From: Methanosphaera sp. rholeuAM6
Lineage (GTDB): Archaea > Methanobacteriota > Methanobacteria > Methanobacteriales > Methanobacteriaceae
Direction: 5' to 3'
NCBI GenBank assembly: GCA_003266105.1
Contig: MVAA01000001.1
Span: 3,915-39,044, forward strand
DNA: 35,130 nucleotides
Shown: one piece after another, positions 22,782 to 30,182 of the stretch
Position numbering within the stretch: the stretch's first letter is position 1
Layout: the number at the start of each line of letters is the position of its first letter
Notes under the pieces: model-generated
Databases searched by the model: none
Seen by the model: the letters and a program-made list of their open reading frames with translations, nothing else
Told to the model about the DNA's origin: nothing
Translations under genes and position numbers: made by a program

Positions 22782-23558
22782 ATGAATTTCGAAGATTATA
22801 AGGGTAAAGTGATTTTTATAGGAGCAGGTCCGGGAGATCCTGAATTAATCACAGTAAAAGGAGCAGAAGCAATAAAACATTCTGATGTAATAATATATGC
22901 AGGTTCATTAGTAAATCCGGCAGTATTGGATATTGCTAAAGATGATGCTAAAATATATGATAGTGCAGAAATGAACTTGGATGAAATAATTGATGTGATT
23001 AAAAAAGCTCATGAAGAAGATAAAATTATTGCAAGAGTACATACTGGTGATCCAGCTATTTATGGAGCTATTGCTGAACAAATCAATCAATTAAGACCAT
23101 TAGGTATTGGTTACACTATTATTCCTGGTGTAAGTAGTTTATTTGGAACGGCTGCTGCTTTAGAATCACAATTGACCTTACCTGAAGTATCACAAACCAT
23201 TATTATCACAAGACCGGAAGGAAGAACACCTAAACCATCTAAAGAAGCCTTGTGTAAATTAGCACAACACAATGCTACTATGTGTATATTCTTAGGAATT
23301 CACATGATTGATGACGTAGTTTCAGAATTATTAAAGGAATACAGGGAGGACACACCTGTGGCAGTAGTTAAAAAGGCTACATGGCCGGACCAGGAAATCG
23401 TTCGTGGAAACTTAACAAACATTGCACAAAAAGTTCATGAAGCAGGATTTACTAAAACCGCTATGATTGTTGTGGGTGATGTTTTAGATCAACAAAGTGG
23501 AGAACAGTCAAAACTTTATGACCCTAAATTTGCACACATGTACAGAGATGCTCAATAA
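22782..23558 (+). CDS. cbiF: cobalt-precorrin-4 C11-methyltransferase
   Basis: CbiF methylates C11 of the corrin ring in anaerobic cobalamin biosynthesis, using S-adenosylmethionine. Methanogens need corrinoids for methyl transfer. The 258-residue protein has the precorrin methylase pattern: VIFIGAGPGDPELITVKG (10-27), YAGSLVNP (about 39-46), and RVHTGDPAIYGAI near 86-98, the SAM-binding core. RPEGRTPKP near 144 is a CbiF/CobM feature distinguishing it from CbiL or CbiH. The ATG follows GGAGAATT. T-rich sequence closes the gene, convergent with purA. No other cobalamin gene is in the window. Confidence 0.94.
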   Translation: MNFEDYKGKVIFIGAGPGDPELITVKGAEAIKHSDVIIYAGSLVNPAVLDIAKDDAKIYDSAEMNLDEIIDVIKKAHEEDKIIARVHTGDPAIYGAIAEQINQLRPLGIGYTIIPGVSSLFGTAAALESQLTLPEVSQTIIITRPEGRTPKPSKEALCKLAQHNATMCIFLGIHMIDDVVSELLKEYREDTPVAVVKKATWPDQEIVRGNLTNIAQKVHEAGFTKTAMIVVGDVLDQQSGEQSKLYDPKFAHMYRDAQ

Positions 23559-23663
23559 GTATCTTAACTTGTTTTATTTTTTTTATAAAAAGAGATTTTT
23601 TACTATTTTTACTATATAAATTATATTTTGTATTATTTTTTAAAAAAAAAGTTATAAAGGAGA

Positions 23664-24689
23664 TTAATTTAATTTTTCGTCCCGTAAATCAATTGTATCG
23701 GCAAGATCTGGACCAGTGGATATGATTGTAATTGGAACGCCAACATCTTTTTCTATATCAACAATGTAATCTTTAGCTTCCTGTGATAAATCATCATATT
23801 TGTTTGCTTGATAACATTCTGGGTATAATCTATCAATACAGGTCAATGCAATTTGTGTAGCTCCATTTATCATACAGGAACGTTTTGCAAATTCCTTGTC
23901 AAATAATCCGACTCTTCTTTTACGTCCAGTAACTACACCATATTCTTCAATACCCATTTTTTCTGCTTCTTCAGGTGAAATTTCTGTTGGGAATGGTCCT
24001 TCACCTACTCTAGTAGTGTATGCTTTGAAGATTACAACAACTTCATCAACTTTTGTTGGACCAATACCAACATCAGCAGCTGCTGTGCTTGCACAAGTAT
24101 CTTTACTTGTTACAAAAGGATATGTTCCGTAGTATAAAGACAATCCAAAACCTTGTGAACCTTCAACAAAGACATCTTTTCCTTCGGCAATTGCTTTGTT
24201 AACTTCTGTAGGAACATCAGTAATGAATTCTTCCAATTCGGATATGTCTTTTGCATAATCAATAGTTCTGTTAATACGTTCTGCATTTGCAGGTCCGCAT
24301 CCACTACCCGTTGTTCCGATTTTTTTGGATAAGTATGCAGAGTCTTTATCAGCTTGTGTGTGCTTTTCTGTGATTATTGCACAGTTTGCATCCATGAATG
24401 TTCTACCTTTGACGTCATACTTTTTTAAGTATTCCAATTCATGTTTGAAAACTTCCGGATTTACAAGTACACCAGCACCAATCAATAATCTTGCATCCGT
24501 ATTGAAAAAACCGGATGGAGTTAAACGTAATGCATATTTTTCACCATCACATTCTACAGAATGGCCTGCATTAGGACCTACCCCTGCTCGTGCAATGATA
24601 TCAGGCTTATCTTTTGTACAAAAATAAGTTATACATTTTCCTTTACCTTCGTCTCCCCATTGTCCACCGACTAAAATGGTACATGTCAT
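23664..24689 (-). CDS. purA: adenylosuccinate synthetase, short archaeal type
   Basis: PurA joins IMP and aspartate with GTP energy on the way to AMP. The 341-residue length is the compact archaeal form, about 80-90 residues shorter than bacterial PurA. Motifs are in place: GGQWGDEGKGK (8-18) is the GTP/IMP loop with the catalytic Asp, GPNAGHSV (38-45) has the catalytic His, and EGSQGFGLSLYYGTYPFVTS lies near 175-195. The C-terminal GTP-base site around STGPD is present. AAGGAGAT precedes the ATG, and a TATA-like CTTATAAAAAAATTATAAG (24754-24772, also a 7-bp inverted repeat) lies about 75 bases before the start. T9 follows shortly after its end on the coding strand. Confidence 0.95.
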   Translation of the reverse strand: MTCTILVGGQWGDEGKGKCITYFCTKDKPDIIARAGVGPNAGHSVECDGEKYALRLTPSGFFNTDARLLIGAGVLVNPEVFKHELEYLKKYDVKGRTFMDANCAIITEKHTQADKDSAYLSKKIGTTGSGCGPANAERINRTIDYAKDISELEEFITDVPTEVNKAIAEGKDVFVEGSQGFGLSLYYGTYPFVTSKDTCASTAAADVGIGPTKVDEVVVIFKAYTTRVGEGPFPTEISPEEAEKMGIEEYGVVTGRKRRVGLFDKEFAKRSCMINGATQIALTCIDRLYPECYQANKYDDLSQEAKDYIVDIEKDVGVPITIISTGPDLADTIDLRDEKLN

Positions 24690-24753
24690 ATAAAATCATA
24701 TCTCCTTTTTAATGATAATTTAATAACTTAAATTATTTTCTTATTTTTTAAAT

Positions 24754-24772
24754 CTTATAATTTTTTTATAAG
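24754..24772 (-). promoter_or_regulatory. purA: palindromic TATA region of purA
   Basis: CTTATAA and TTATAAG form a perfect 7-bp inverted repeat with a 5-base spacer, placed 65-83 bases before the purA ATG. On the minus strand it reads as a TATA box (CTTATAAAAAAA). It could be promoter only, or promoter plus operator. Confidence 0.35.
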
Positions 24773-24892
24773 GTCTTCACCTTAATATTTATTTAAAAGA
24801 TTAGATAAAAACTTTTCTATATTATTTTTGAATTTTTAAAAAAAGTTAAAATAAAAGGTTTTTTTGGGGATTAAACTTATTTTATTAGGGTT

Positions 24893-25756
24893 TTATGCAT
24901 CTGAATTTAAGAATTCATTCATTTTTCCAATGATTCCTTTATGGTCATCTCTTTGTTTATCTATAAATGTTTCCGTTAAGTTATTGAATATTCCCTGCCT
25001 TGAATCATAGATGATGCTTTTTTCTCCGTTAATTGATTTGTATATTTCGTCTATATCTTTACATCCGTGAATAGTTATAATGACATTAAGGTTTCTGTAT
25101 ATGTTCTTAAATTTTACTCTTTCGTTTTTTGTCGGATGTTTGTCATCATTGAAGTTCGGCTGATTTTTTGGGCTGTTTAATGGATGTATTATTGGATCGG
25201 TTGAATTTTTTATGGGTGTTGTGTAAAATATCATATAATCTTCAATAAAACCTTTTTTATAAAAGTCAAATAGCAAATTGAAGTATAGGTTACTTGTTAG
25301 ATGGTTTGTATGTCTTGACCAATCGGAGTAGTATGTTTTAAAACCGTTTTTAAATAAATTCACATCTGAATCGTAATTTGGTTGTGAGATGAATATGAAT
25401 TTATTTGTTAGTCTAAGGGCGTTATGTAACATTTCTCTGGTTTCTCCAATTCCATTTAAACATTCTATTAAATCTAGACAGATGGTAAAATCAAAATGTT
25501 GTTTATTCTTTTCGTTGATTTTTATTTTTAATGGATTTTCGTTGATTATCTTGTGTTTTTTAAGTGAAGGTTCTGATTGAAGTTGTTTGTTTAGTTTATT
25601 GAATTTTTCAGGGTCTGATTCGAATGTTATTCCTCTTTTTCCTCCTAATTTTTCTCCGAATTTTAAACTTGATAATTGATTATAGCTTAAGTTTAAAAAA
25701 TCATAATCGTCTATGTTATCTATGTTATTGTTAATTGTGTCAATATTGTCAACCAT
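24893..25756 (-). CDS. SAM methyltransferase-like protein, degenerate
   Basis: This 287-residue soluble protein recalls class I methyltransferases. FDFTICLDLIECLNGIGETREMLHNALRLTNKFIFISQPNY (about 90-130) looks like motif II and post-II, with the acidic strand and the 'report of head lineage' helix. The segment RGITFESDPEKF (about 40-51) may carry the SAM-ribose acidic residue. The glycine-rich motif I is not clear (FLNLSYNQLSSLKFGEKLGG), so SAM binding may be weak or lost. The first 20 residues are low-complexity Asn/Asp/Ile. It has its own promoter, shared with the divergent GNAT gene. Substrate is unknown. The family assignment is tentative. Confidence 0.6.
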   Translation of the reverse strand: MVDNIDTINNNIDNIDDYDFLNLSYNQLSSLKFGEKLGGKRGITFESDPEKFNKLNKQLQSEPSLKKHKIINENPLKIKINEKNKQHFDFTICLDLIECLNGIGETREMLHNALRLTNKFIFISQPNYDSDVNLFKNGFKTYYSDWSRHTNHLTSNLYFNLLFDFYKKGFIEDYMIFYTTPIKNSTDPIIHPLNSPKNQPNFNDDKHPTKNERVKFKNIYRNLNVIITIHGCKDIDEIYKSINGEKSIIYDSRQGIFNNLTETFIDKQRDDHKGIIGKMNEFLNSDA

Positions 25757-25911
25757 ATAATCACTTTTTAAATATTAAATATTACTTTGTGTCTAATCTT
25801 TCTTATAGTTTAATTTCTTAATAATTGTATATTGTTTTAGAAAAATATTTATATATTGTTTATTAAAATTACTATTATATAATAAAAATAAGGAGTTATT
25901 AATAAAATATT

Positions 25912-26352
25912 ATGAATTATATTAAAAAATATTATTATACAAAATTTTCAAAAGGTAACATTCCTTTGAAAAAACATCAAAGGGAATTATTGGAACAAAA
26001 ATTACAAGAAGAAAAATACAGTATATTTTTAGAAAAAGCGGATGATAATTATTTAATATTAACCGAAGAAGATTTGATTGGCTTTTTCAGCATTAAAATA
26101 AATGATTGTGTGGAAATTCCCTGTTTATACATATTCGAAGAGTACAGAAATAGGACTGTTGGAAGAGGAGTTATAAATGACATTATATTTGCTGCCAGAC
26201 ACAACATTAAAAAAGATATTAAATACGTGACAGCCAACTCTTTTGGAGATTCAATAATGTTTTTCTTGAAAAATGGATTTGATTTCTGTAAAATAGATAA
26301 AAAGTCAAAATATAAAAAGAAGAATATAGTTAAAATGTATAAAAAGATTTAG
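25912..26352 (+). CDS. GNAT-family acetyltransferase-like protein
   Basis: This 146-residue single-domain protein has the GNAT layout. LTEEDLIGFFSI (about 50-61) is the central strand. The acetyl-CoA loop region EEYRNRTVGRGVIND (about 75-89) has R-x-x-G-x-G, and a late helix FLKNGFDFC (about 119-127) corresponds to the usual 'lGF' motif. A basic tail ends the protein. It shares the general order of motifs with the N-terminal domain of the 612-residue SAP protein, but low similarity prevents a homology claim beyond the fold. AAGGAG is rather far (about 16 bases) from the ATG. It is convergent with the U32 gene, only 3 bases between stops. Confidence 0.7.
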   Translation: MNYIKKYYYTKFSKGNIPLKKHQRELLEQKLQEEKYSIFLEKADDNYLILTEEDLIGFFSIKINDCVEIPCLYIFEEYRNRTVGRGVINDIIFAARHNIKKDIKYVTANSFGDSIMFFLKNGFDFCKIDKKSKYKKKNIVKMYKKI

Positions 26353-26355
26353 AAT

Positions 26356-28905
26356 TTAACTTCTATTTCTTTTACGTTTTCTTTGACTGTTCAAATCTTC
26401 CAATATTCTTTCATTAATATAATTGCCTTTATTTAGTTTTGAATATGAAAGATCATCAACACTCTCTGAGTATTTTCTTTTTGGATGTTTTTCACGTAAT
26501 CTTTGAACGTACAATGAAATAATCTTAGACAGGTAAGTGTCTTTTGTAAATCTTCCATCAATCGTTATACTTTCAATACCCATATTTTTTAGTTCATCAA
26601 TTTCATCAATTAAACATAGCATATCATTGTTAAAGAAATGACTTTGATTGTTGTAGTCAAAGTAAATTTTATATTTTGCTTTATTTTCTTTATCTTCTAA
26701 AACAACATATTCCTCACTTTCAATATCCAAATCAAATCCTTCATTAAGATTTGAGAAATTATCTTTGGATACCATTATCTCCTGATTGCCTTGAACAATC
26801 AATTCAAGTTGTGTATTATATTTTTTAGATTTCTTTACCAATTCTCTGATTTCGTCACGTGAGAGTTCACTGGATATTGTTGTTGATTTGAAACGGTTTT
26901 TGGATAACATTGCAACACTGTATTCGTTCCAAATATTTAGGTTATGTGAGCCATAAATGTTGTTTTCAGGGAATGTTCTTGTAAGTGAAGGTGAGTCACC
27001 CATAATTGAAATGTGAATATTGTCCTTTTTTAGATTGTCATTTATATTTGCAATTTTCTTTAAATCTTCATCAGATGTGAATGCGGATAGTACGAATACC
27101 AGCTCTTTATCTGAAGCAATGTAATAAGCTTCTCTTAGTAATTGTTCTATGTTACTGAAATAGTCTTCCTTATTGTTGTACAGGTATGATGGATCAAAGT
27201 AAATTCTGTCGATTGGATTTCTATTTGCAATAGTCAGTAAATCTAAGTTATCTACATATACATTAAGTCCTACGTAATCTGATTTTTTAACTTTGATTTG
27301 TTTATTTTTAATTTCCTTTGCATAATTTTTAATGTTTTTTCTAATACTACCCGCTTCGTTAGGGTTAGGAACATAATACTCTAAGAGTTTATCAGATGCA
27401 ATATCCAATATTTTTCTTCTGATGTTGTTAAGTTTACCGATAGGCATAAAAACATTATCAGGTAAATTAGTGACTTTAACCTTATCAACAATAAAAGGAG
27501 TGTTTCCACTTTTTTGCATCTGATTAACAATAGTTTCTTCATCAAGAGGATTATTGATGGCATCATCAAATTTACGTTCTGATTTATAACCAAAACTAAT
27601 AACGTCATCATTGATTTTAAAACTAACATTGACAGTCATGCTGCGTTTTTTGTTTGGTGTAATATCCATTGATAATGGAATATGAGGTTTAATAATTTCT
27701 TTTTGGAACTGTTTTTGTCTATCATGTAAACTCTTGGAATAACTAATGTAAACTTCAGAACCAACTCTAATATCACGAGTAGTCTGAATATGAATATACT
27801 TCTCATTTTGTTCAACAATTTTATCTAAATAAATACCTCGAATATGATTATTATGTTTAAATCCAATACCGTCACCTTTTTCAAGAACAGGATGATTTTC
27901 GTTATCAAATTTTATAACAACATCTTCACCTTCTATGGATATGATTTTACCAAGATATAATCCCTGATGGAATGAACTTTTTCTACCCATAACTTCTCCG
28001 GGAGTATCATTTAATATGTAACCATTGGTATAGTACCTGTTAAAAATCAAATCAAGATCTTCTTCTAACTGATGAACAACACTTGAATTGTCTTCATCAT
28101 TCATATGGTCAATCATTGTTCTATAAGCGTTAACAACGGTTGCAACATAATCCTCCGATTTCAATCTGCCTTCAATTTTCAATGAAATAACGCCAGCATC
28201 TGAAATGGCTTTAACATTCTTATATGTGGCTAAATCATGAGTTGAAATTAAACAACCATTGCTAATGCTATGATTATGATATTTTAGTTTATACATGGAT
28301 CTGCATGGTTGAGCACAGGCACCCCTGTTTGCACTACGTCCGGATATAAAAGAAGACATATAACAGTCTCCTGAGATACAGTAACACAGTGAACCATGTC
28401 CAAACACTTCCAAATCCATCGGAATGTTATCTTCTTTTAATCTTTCAGAAATATTTCTTATCTCGTCTATACTCATTTCACGAGGCAATATAACTCTCTT
28501 AATTCCTTCATCATAAGCCCATAAAACACTATTATAGTCACGTAAAGTCATCTGAGTAGAGGAATGAACTTCCATCTCAGGAATAAACTTATTAATTAGA
28601 TAAATTAATCCAATATCCTGTACAATGACAGCATCAACACCGATTCTATATAAATATTGGACATATTTGAGAACTTCCAATATTTCATCGCTATTAAAGA
28701 GAGTATTTACTGTAACATGAACTGAAGCACCATTTAAATGAGCATAGGCTACAGCCTGTTCAATTTCTTCTGAAGTGAAATTTTGAGCAAAAGCTCTTGC
28801 ACCATAACGTTGTCCAGCTATATACACAGCATCTGCTCCGGCATTTATAGCAACTACCAGAATATCATAAGAACCTGCTGGTGCTAATAATTCTGTTAAA
28901 ACCAT
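26356..28905 (-). CDS. U32 family protein with DUF3656 region (tRNA/rRNA hydroxylation or peptidase type)
   Basis: This 849-residue protein begins with a U32 domain: ELLAPAGSYDILVVAINAGADAVYIAGQRYGARAFAQNF (5-43), HSSTQMT (114-120), the signature EVFGHGSLCYCISGDC (166-181) and RGACAQPCR (194-202). Cysteines at 174, 176, 181, 197 and 201 could hold an Fe-S cluster. U32 relatives with this build (RlhA, TrhP) hydroxylate rRNA or tRNA bases in bacteria, so the old name collagenase-like peptidase may mislead. A second half of about 450 residues (DUF3656-like and a C-terminal barrel-like part) follows. It starts with MVLTELLAP, CAGGAG upstream, and diverges from the mscS gene. Target in archaea is unknown. 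Confidence 0.85.
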   Translation of the reverse strand: MVLTELLAPAGSYDILVVAINAGADAVYIAGQRYGARAFAQNFTSEEIEQAVAYAHLNGASVHVTVNTLFNSDEILEVLKYVQYLYRIGVDAVIVQDIGLIYLINKFIPEMEVHSSTQMTLRDYNSVLWAYDEGIKRVILPREMSIDEIRNISERLKEDNIPMDLEVFGHGSLCYCISGDCYMSSFISGRSANRGACAQPCRSMYKLKYHNHSISNGCLISTHDLATYKNVKAISDAGVISLKIEGRLKSEDYVATVVNAYRTMIDHMNDEDNSSVVHQLEEDLDLIFNRYYTNGYILNDTPGEVMGRKSSFHQGLYLGKIISIEGEDVVIKFDNENHPVLEKGDGIGFKHNNHIRGIYLDKIVEQNEKYIHIQTTRDIRVGSEVYISYSKSLHDRQKQFQKEIIKPHIPLSMDITPNKKRSMTVNVSFKINDDVISFGYKSERKFDDAINNPLDEETIVNQMQKSGNTPFIVDKVKVTNLPDNVFMPIGKLNNIRRKILDIASDKLLEYYVPNPNEAGSIRKNIKNYAKEIKNKQIKVKKSDYVGLNVYVDNLDLLTIANRNPIDRIYFDPSYLYNNKEDYFSNIEQLLREAYYIASDKELVFVLSAFTSDEDLKKIANINDNLKKDNIHISIMGDSPSLTRTFPENNIYGSHNLNIWNEYSVAMLSKNRFKSTTISSELSRDEIRELVKKSKKYNTQLELIVQGNQEIMVSKDNFSNLNEGFDLDIESEEYVVLEDKENKAKYKIYFDYNNQSHFFNNDMLCLIDEIDELKNMGIESITIDGRFTKDTYLSKIISLYVQRLREKHPKRKYSESVDDLSYSKLNKGNYINERILEDLNSQRKRKRNRS

Positions 28906-29027
28906 TTTTAAACTCCTGAGAAAAATTTTTTATAAAATCAGTTAATTATTATTTATTAATCTTTAAATACAAATATTTTAGTAATTAGAATTATTGAAAA
29001 AATTATGAAATATGTGATGTGTTAACC

Positions 29028-29786
29028 ATGATAATTACTCAGTTAAATGAAATATCCCCTAATCTGAATATGATAATAGGTATTATACTGGCTATTGTAA
29101 TTCCATTAATGTTTATCAAATTAATTAAGATGGCCACATATAAAGTTTTGGATGAAGACACATTGTCTTCAAGATCTATGGACACTTTATCCAAAATTGT
29201 TAGAAATTTTGTTTTTGTAATAATCTTCCTAGCAATATTGGAAGTACTGGGAATAGATTTACATTCCTTAATACTTAGTGTTGGACTAGTGAGTTTGGCA
29301 GTAACATTGGCAGCAAAGGACACCTTATCTAATGTAATTTCAGGAATAATCATTTTGATTGAAAAAAGATTTGTCATAGGTGATATGATTGAAATTGATG
29401 GTCATAAAGGTCAGGTTAAGAAGATAGGATTTAAATCAGTAGAATTGTATTATAAAAAGACATATATGGTAATTCCAAATGTATTATTCACTACAAAACC
29501 ATTTATAAATCATACAAGAAACGGTTATTATGCAATATTCTTTGATGTCAGAATGCTAAATAAATATAATCTGGATGAGAAAATATCTCAATTGGAGAAT
29601 GTATTGGACAATTCCGATTTAATATTGAAAGAACCGAAATATCTGATAAAAATTAAAAACATTACTACAAATGGTGTAGACATAACAGTTAAGGCTTATA
29701 TTGATAATCCGTTAGATGATACAAAAGTTACGGCAGAATTAATTAAAAAGATAAAAAGAGAAATTGTTTTGGAGGATATGTATTAA
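29028..29786 (+). CDS. small mechanosensitive channel, MscS family
   Basis: The 252-residue protein has three membrane helices (about 14-37, 58-77, 79-112). The last is the Gly/Ala-rich pore helix (SVGLVSLAVTLAAKDTLSNVISGIIIL), followed by the beta domain (RFVIGDMIEIDGHKGQV) and the family IPN motif (149-151). It would open under membrane tension to release solutes on osmotic downshift. The ATG at 29028 is preceded by GTGAT at 9 bases. A GTG three codons earlier is possible but less likely. It diverges from the U32 gene. The length is near the minimal MscS core, with no added cyclic-nucleotide domain. Confidence 0.9.
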   Translation: MIITQLNEISPNLNMIIGIILAIVIPLMFIKLIKMATYKVLDEDTLSSRSMDTLSKIVRNFVFVIIFLAILEVLGIDLHSLILSVGLVSLAVTLAAKDTLSNVISGIIILIEKRFVIGDMIEIDGHKGQVKKIGFKSVELYYKKTYMVIPNVLFTTKPFINHTRNGYYAIFFDVRMLNKYNLDEKISQLENVLDNSDLILKEPKYLIKIKNITTNGVDITVKAYIDNPLDDTKVTAELIKKIKREIVLEDMY

Positions 29787-29800
29787 AATTTTAATGTAGA

Positions 29801-30094
29801 TTATTCGGAGAGTAGTTCTGCAGTAAATAATTTTATTCCAAGTTCTCCGGAAATCAAATCCTTAGTGGATTGTCCAAATTCTATAAATTCAGTGGTTTGC
29901 ATATGCTTTTGTAATGCTTCTTTAGATTCCCATTGTTCCACAAAAAATAAAAATCCATCTTCAACATTCTTAAATAAGTTATAACTGATGTTTCCTTCAT
30001 GTTCCCGTGATGCCTTAAGTAACACATCGGCTTTTTCAATTATTTCTTCTGTTTTTCCTTCTTTTGGTTCTATTGTCGCGTTTACTATAATCAT
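29801..30094 (-). CDS. ABM-domain protein, YgiN-like monooxygenase
   Basis: This 97-residue protein has the antibiotic-biosynthesis-monooxygenase (ABM) fold. It starts with a strand (MIIVNATIEPKEGKTEEI), then ASREHEGNISYNLFKN, then FLFFVEQWESKEALQKHMQTTEF, which is the standard pattern of small dimeric ferredoxin-like YgiN relatives. In bacteria some act on quinols; methanogens lack quinones, so that reaction is unlikely, and redox stress or oxygen defence is only a guess. GGAGATG lies before the ATG. It is convergent with mscS (14 bases between ends) and upstream of, but likely separate from, the adhesin gene. Confidence 0.85.
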   Translation of the reverse strand: MIIVNATIEPKEGKTEEIIEKADVLLKASREHEGNISYNLFKNVEDGFLFFVEQWESKEALQKHMQTTEFIEFGQSTKDLISGELGIKLFTAELLSE

Positions 30095-30147
30095 ATTAAC
30101 ATCTCCATATGTTATTATCTAAAAAGGGAGTTATATATAATTTATTG

Positions 30148-30182
30148 AAAAAATTAAAAGTATATGTTAATATACTTTTAAT
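30148..30182 (-). terminator. 13-bp hairpin terminator containing the adhesin stop codon
   Basis: ATTAAAAGTATAT (30153-30165) and ATATACTTTTAAT (30170-30182) are perfect complements with a GTTA loop. The stop codon of the adhesin (30178-30180) is inside the first arm as transcribed. T5 directly follows on the minus strand (30152-30148). It is the longest perfect stem in the window. Confidence 0.7.
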
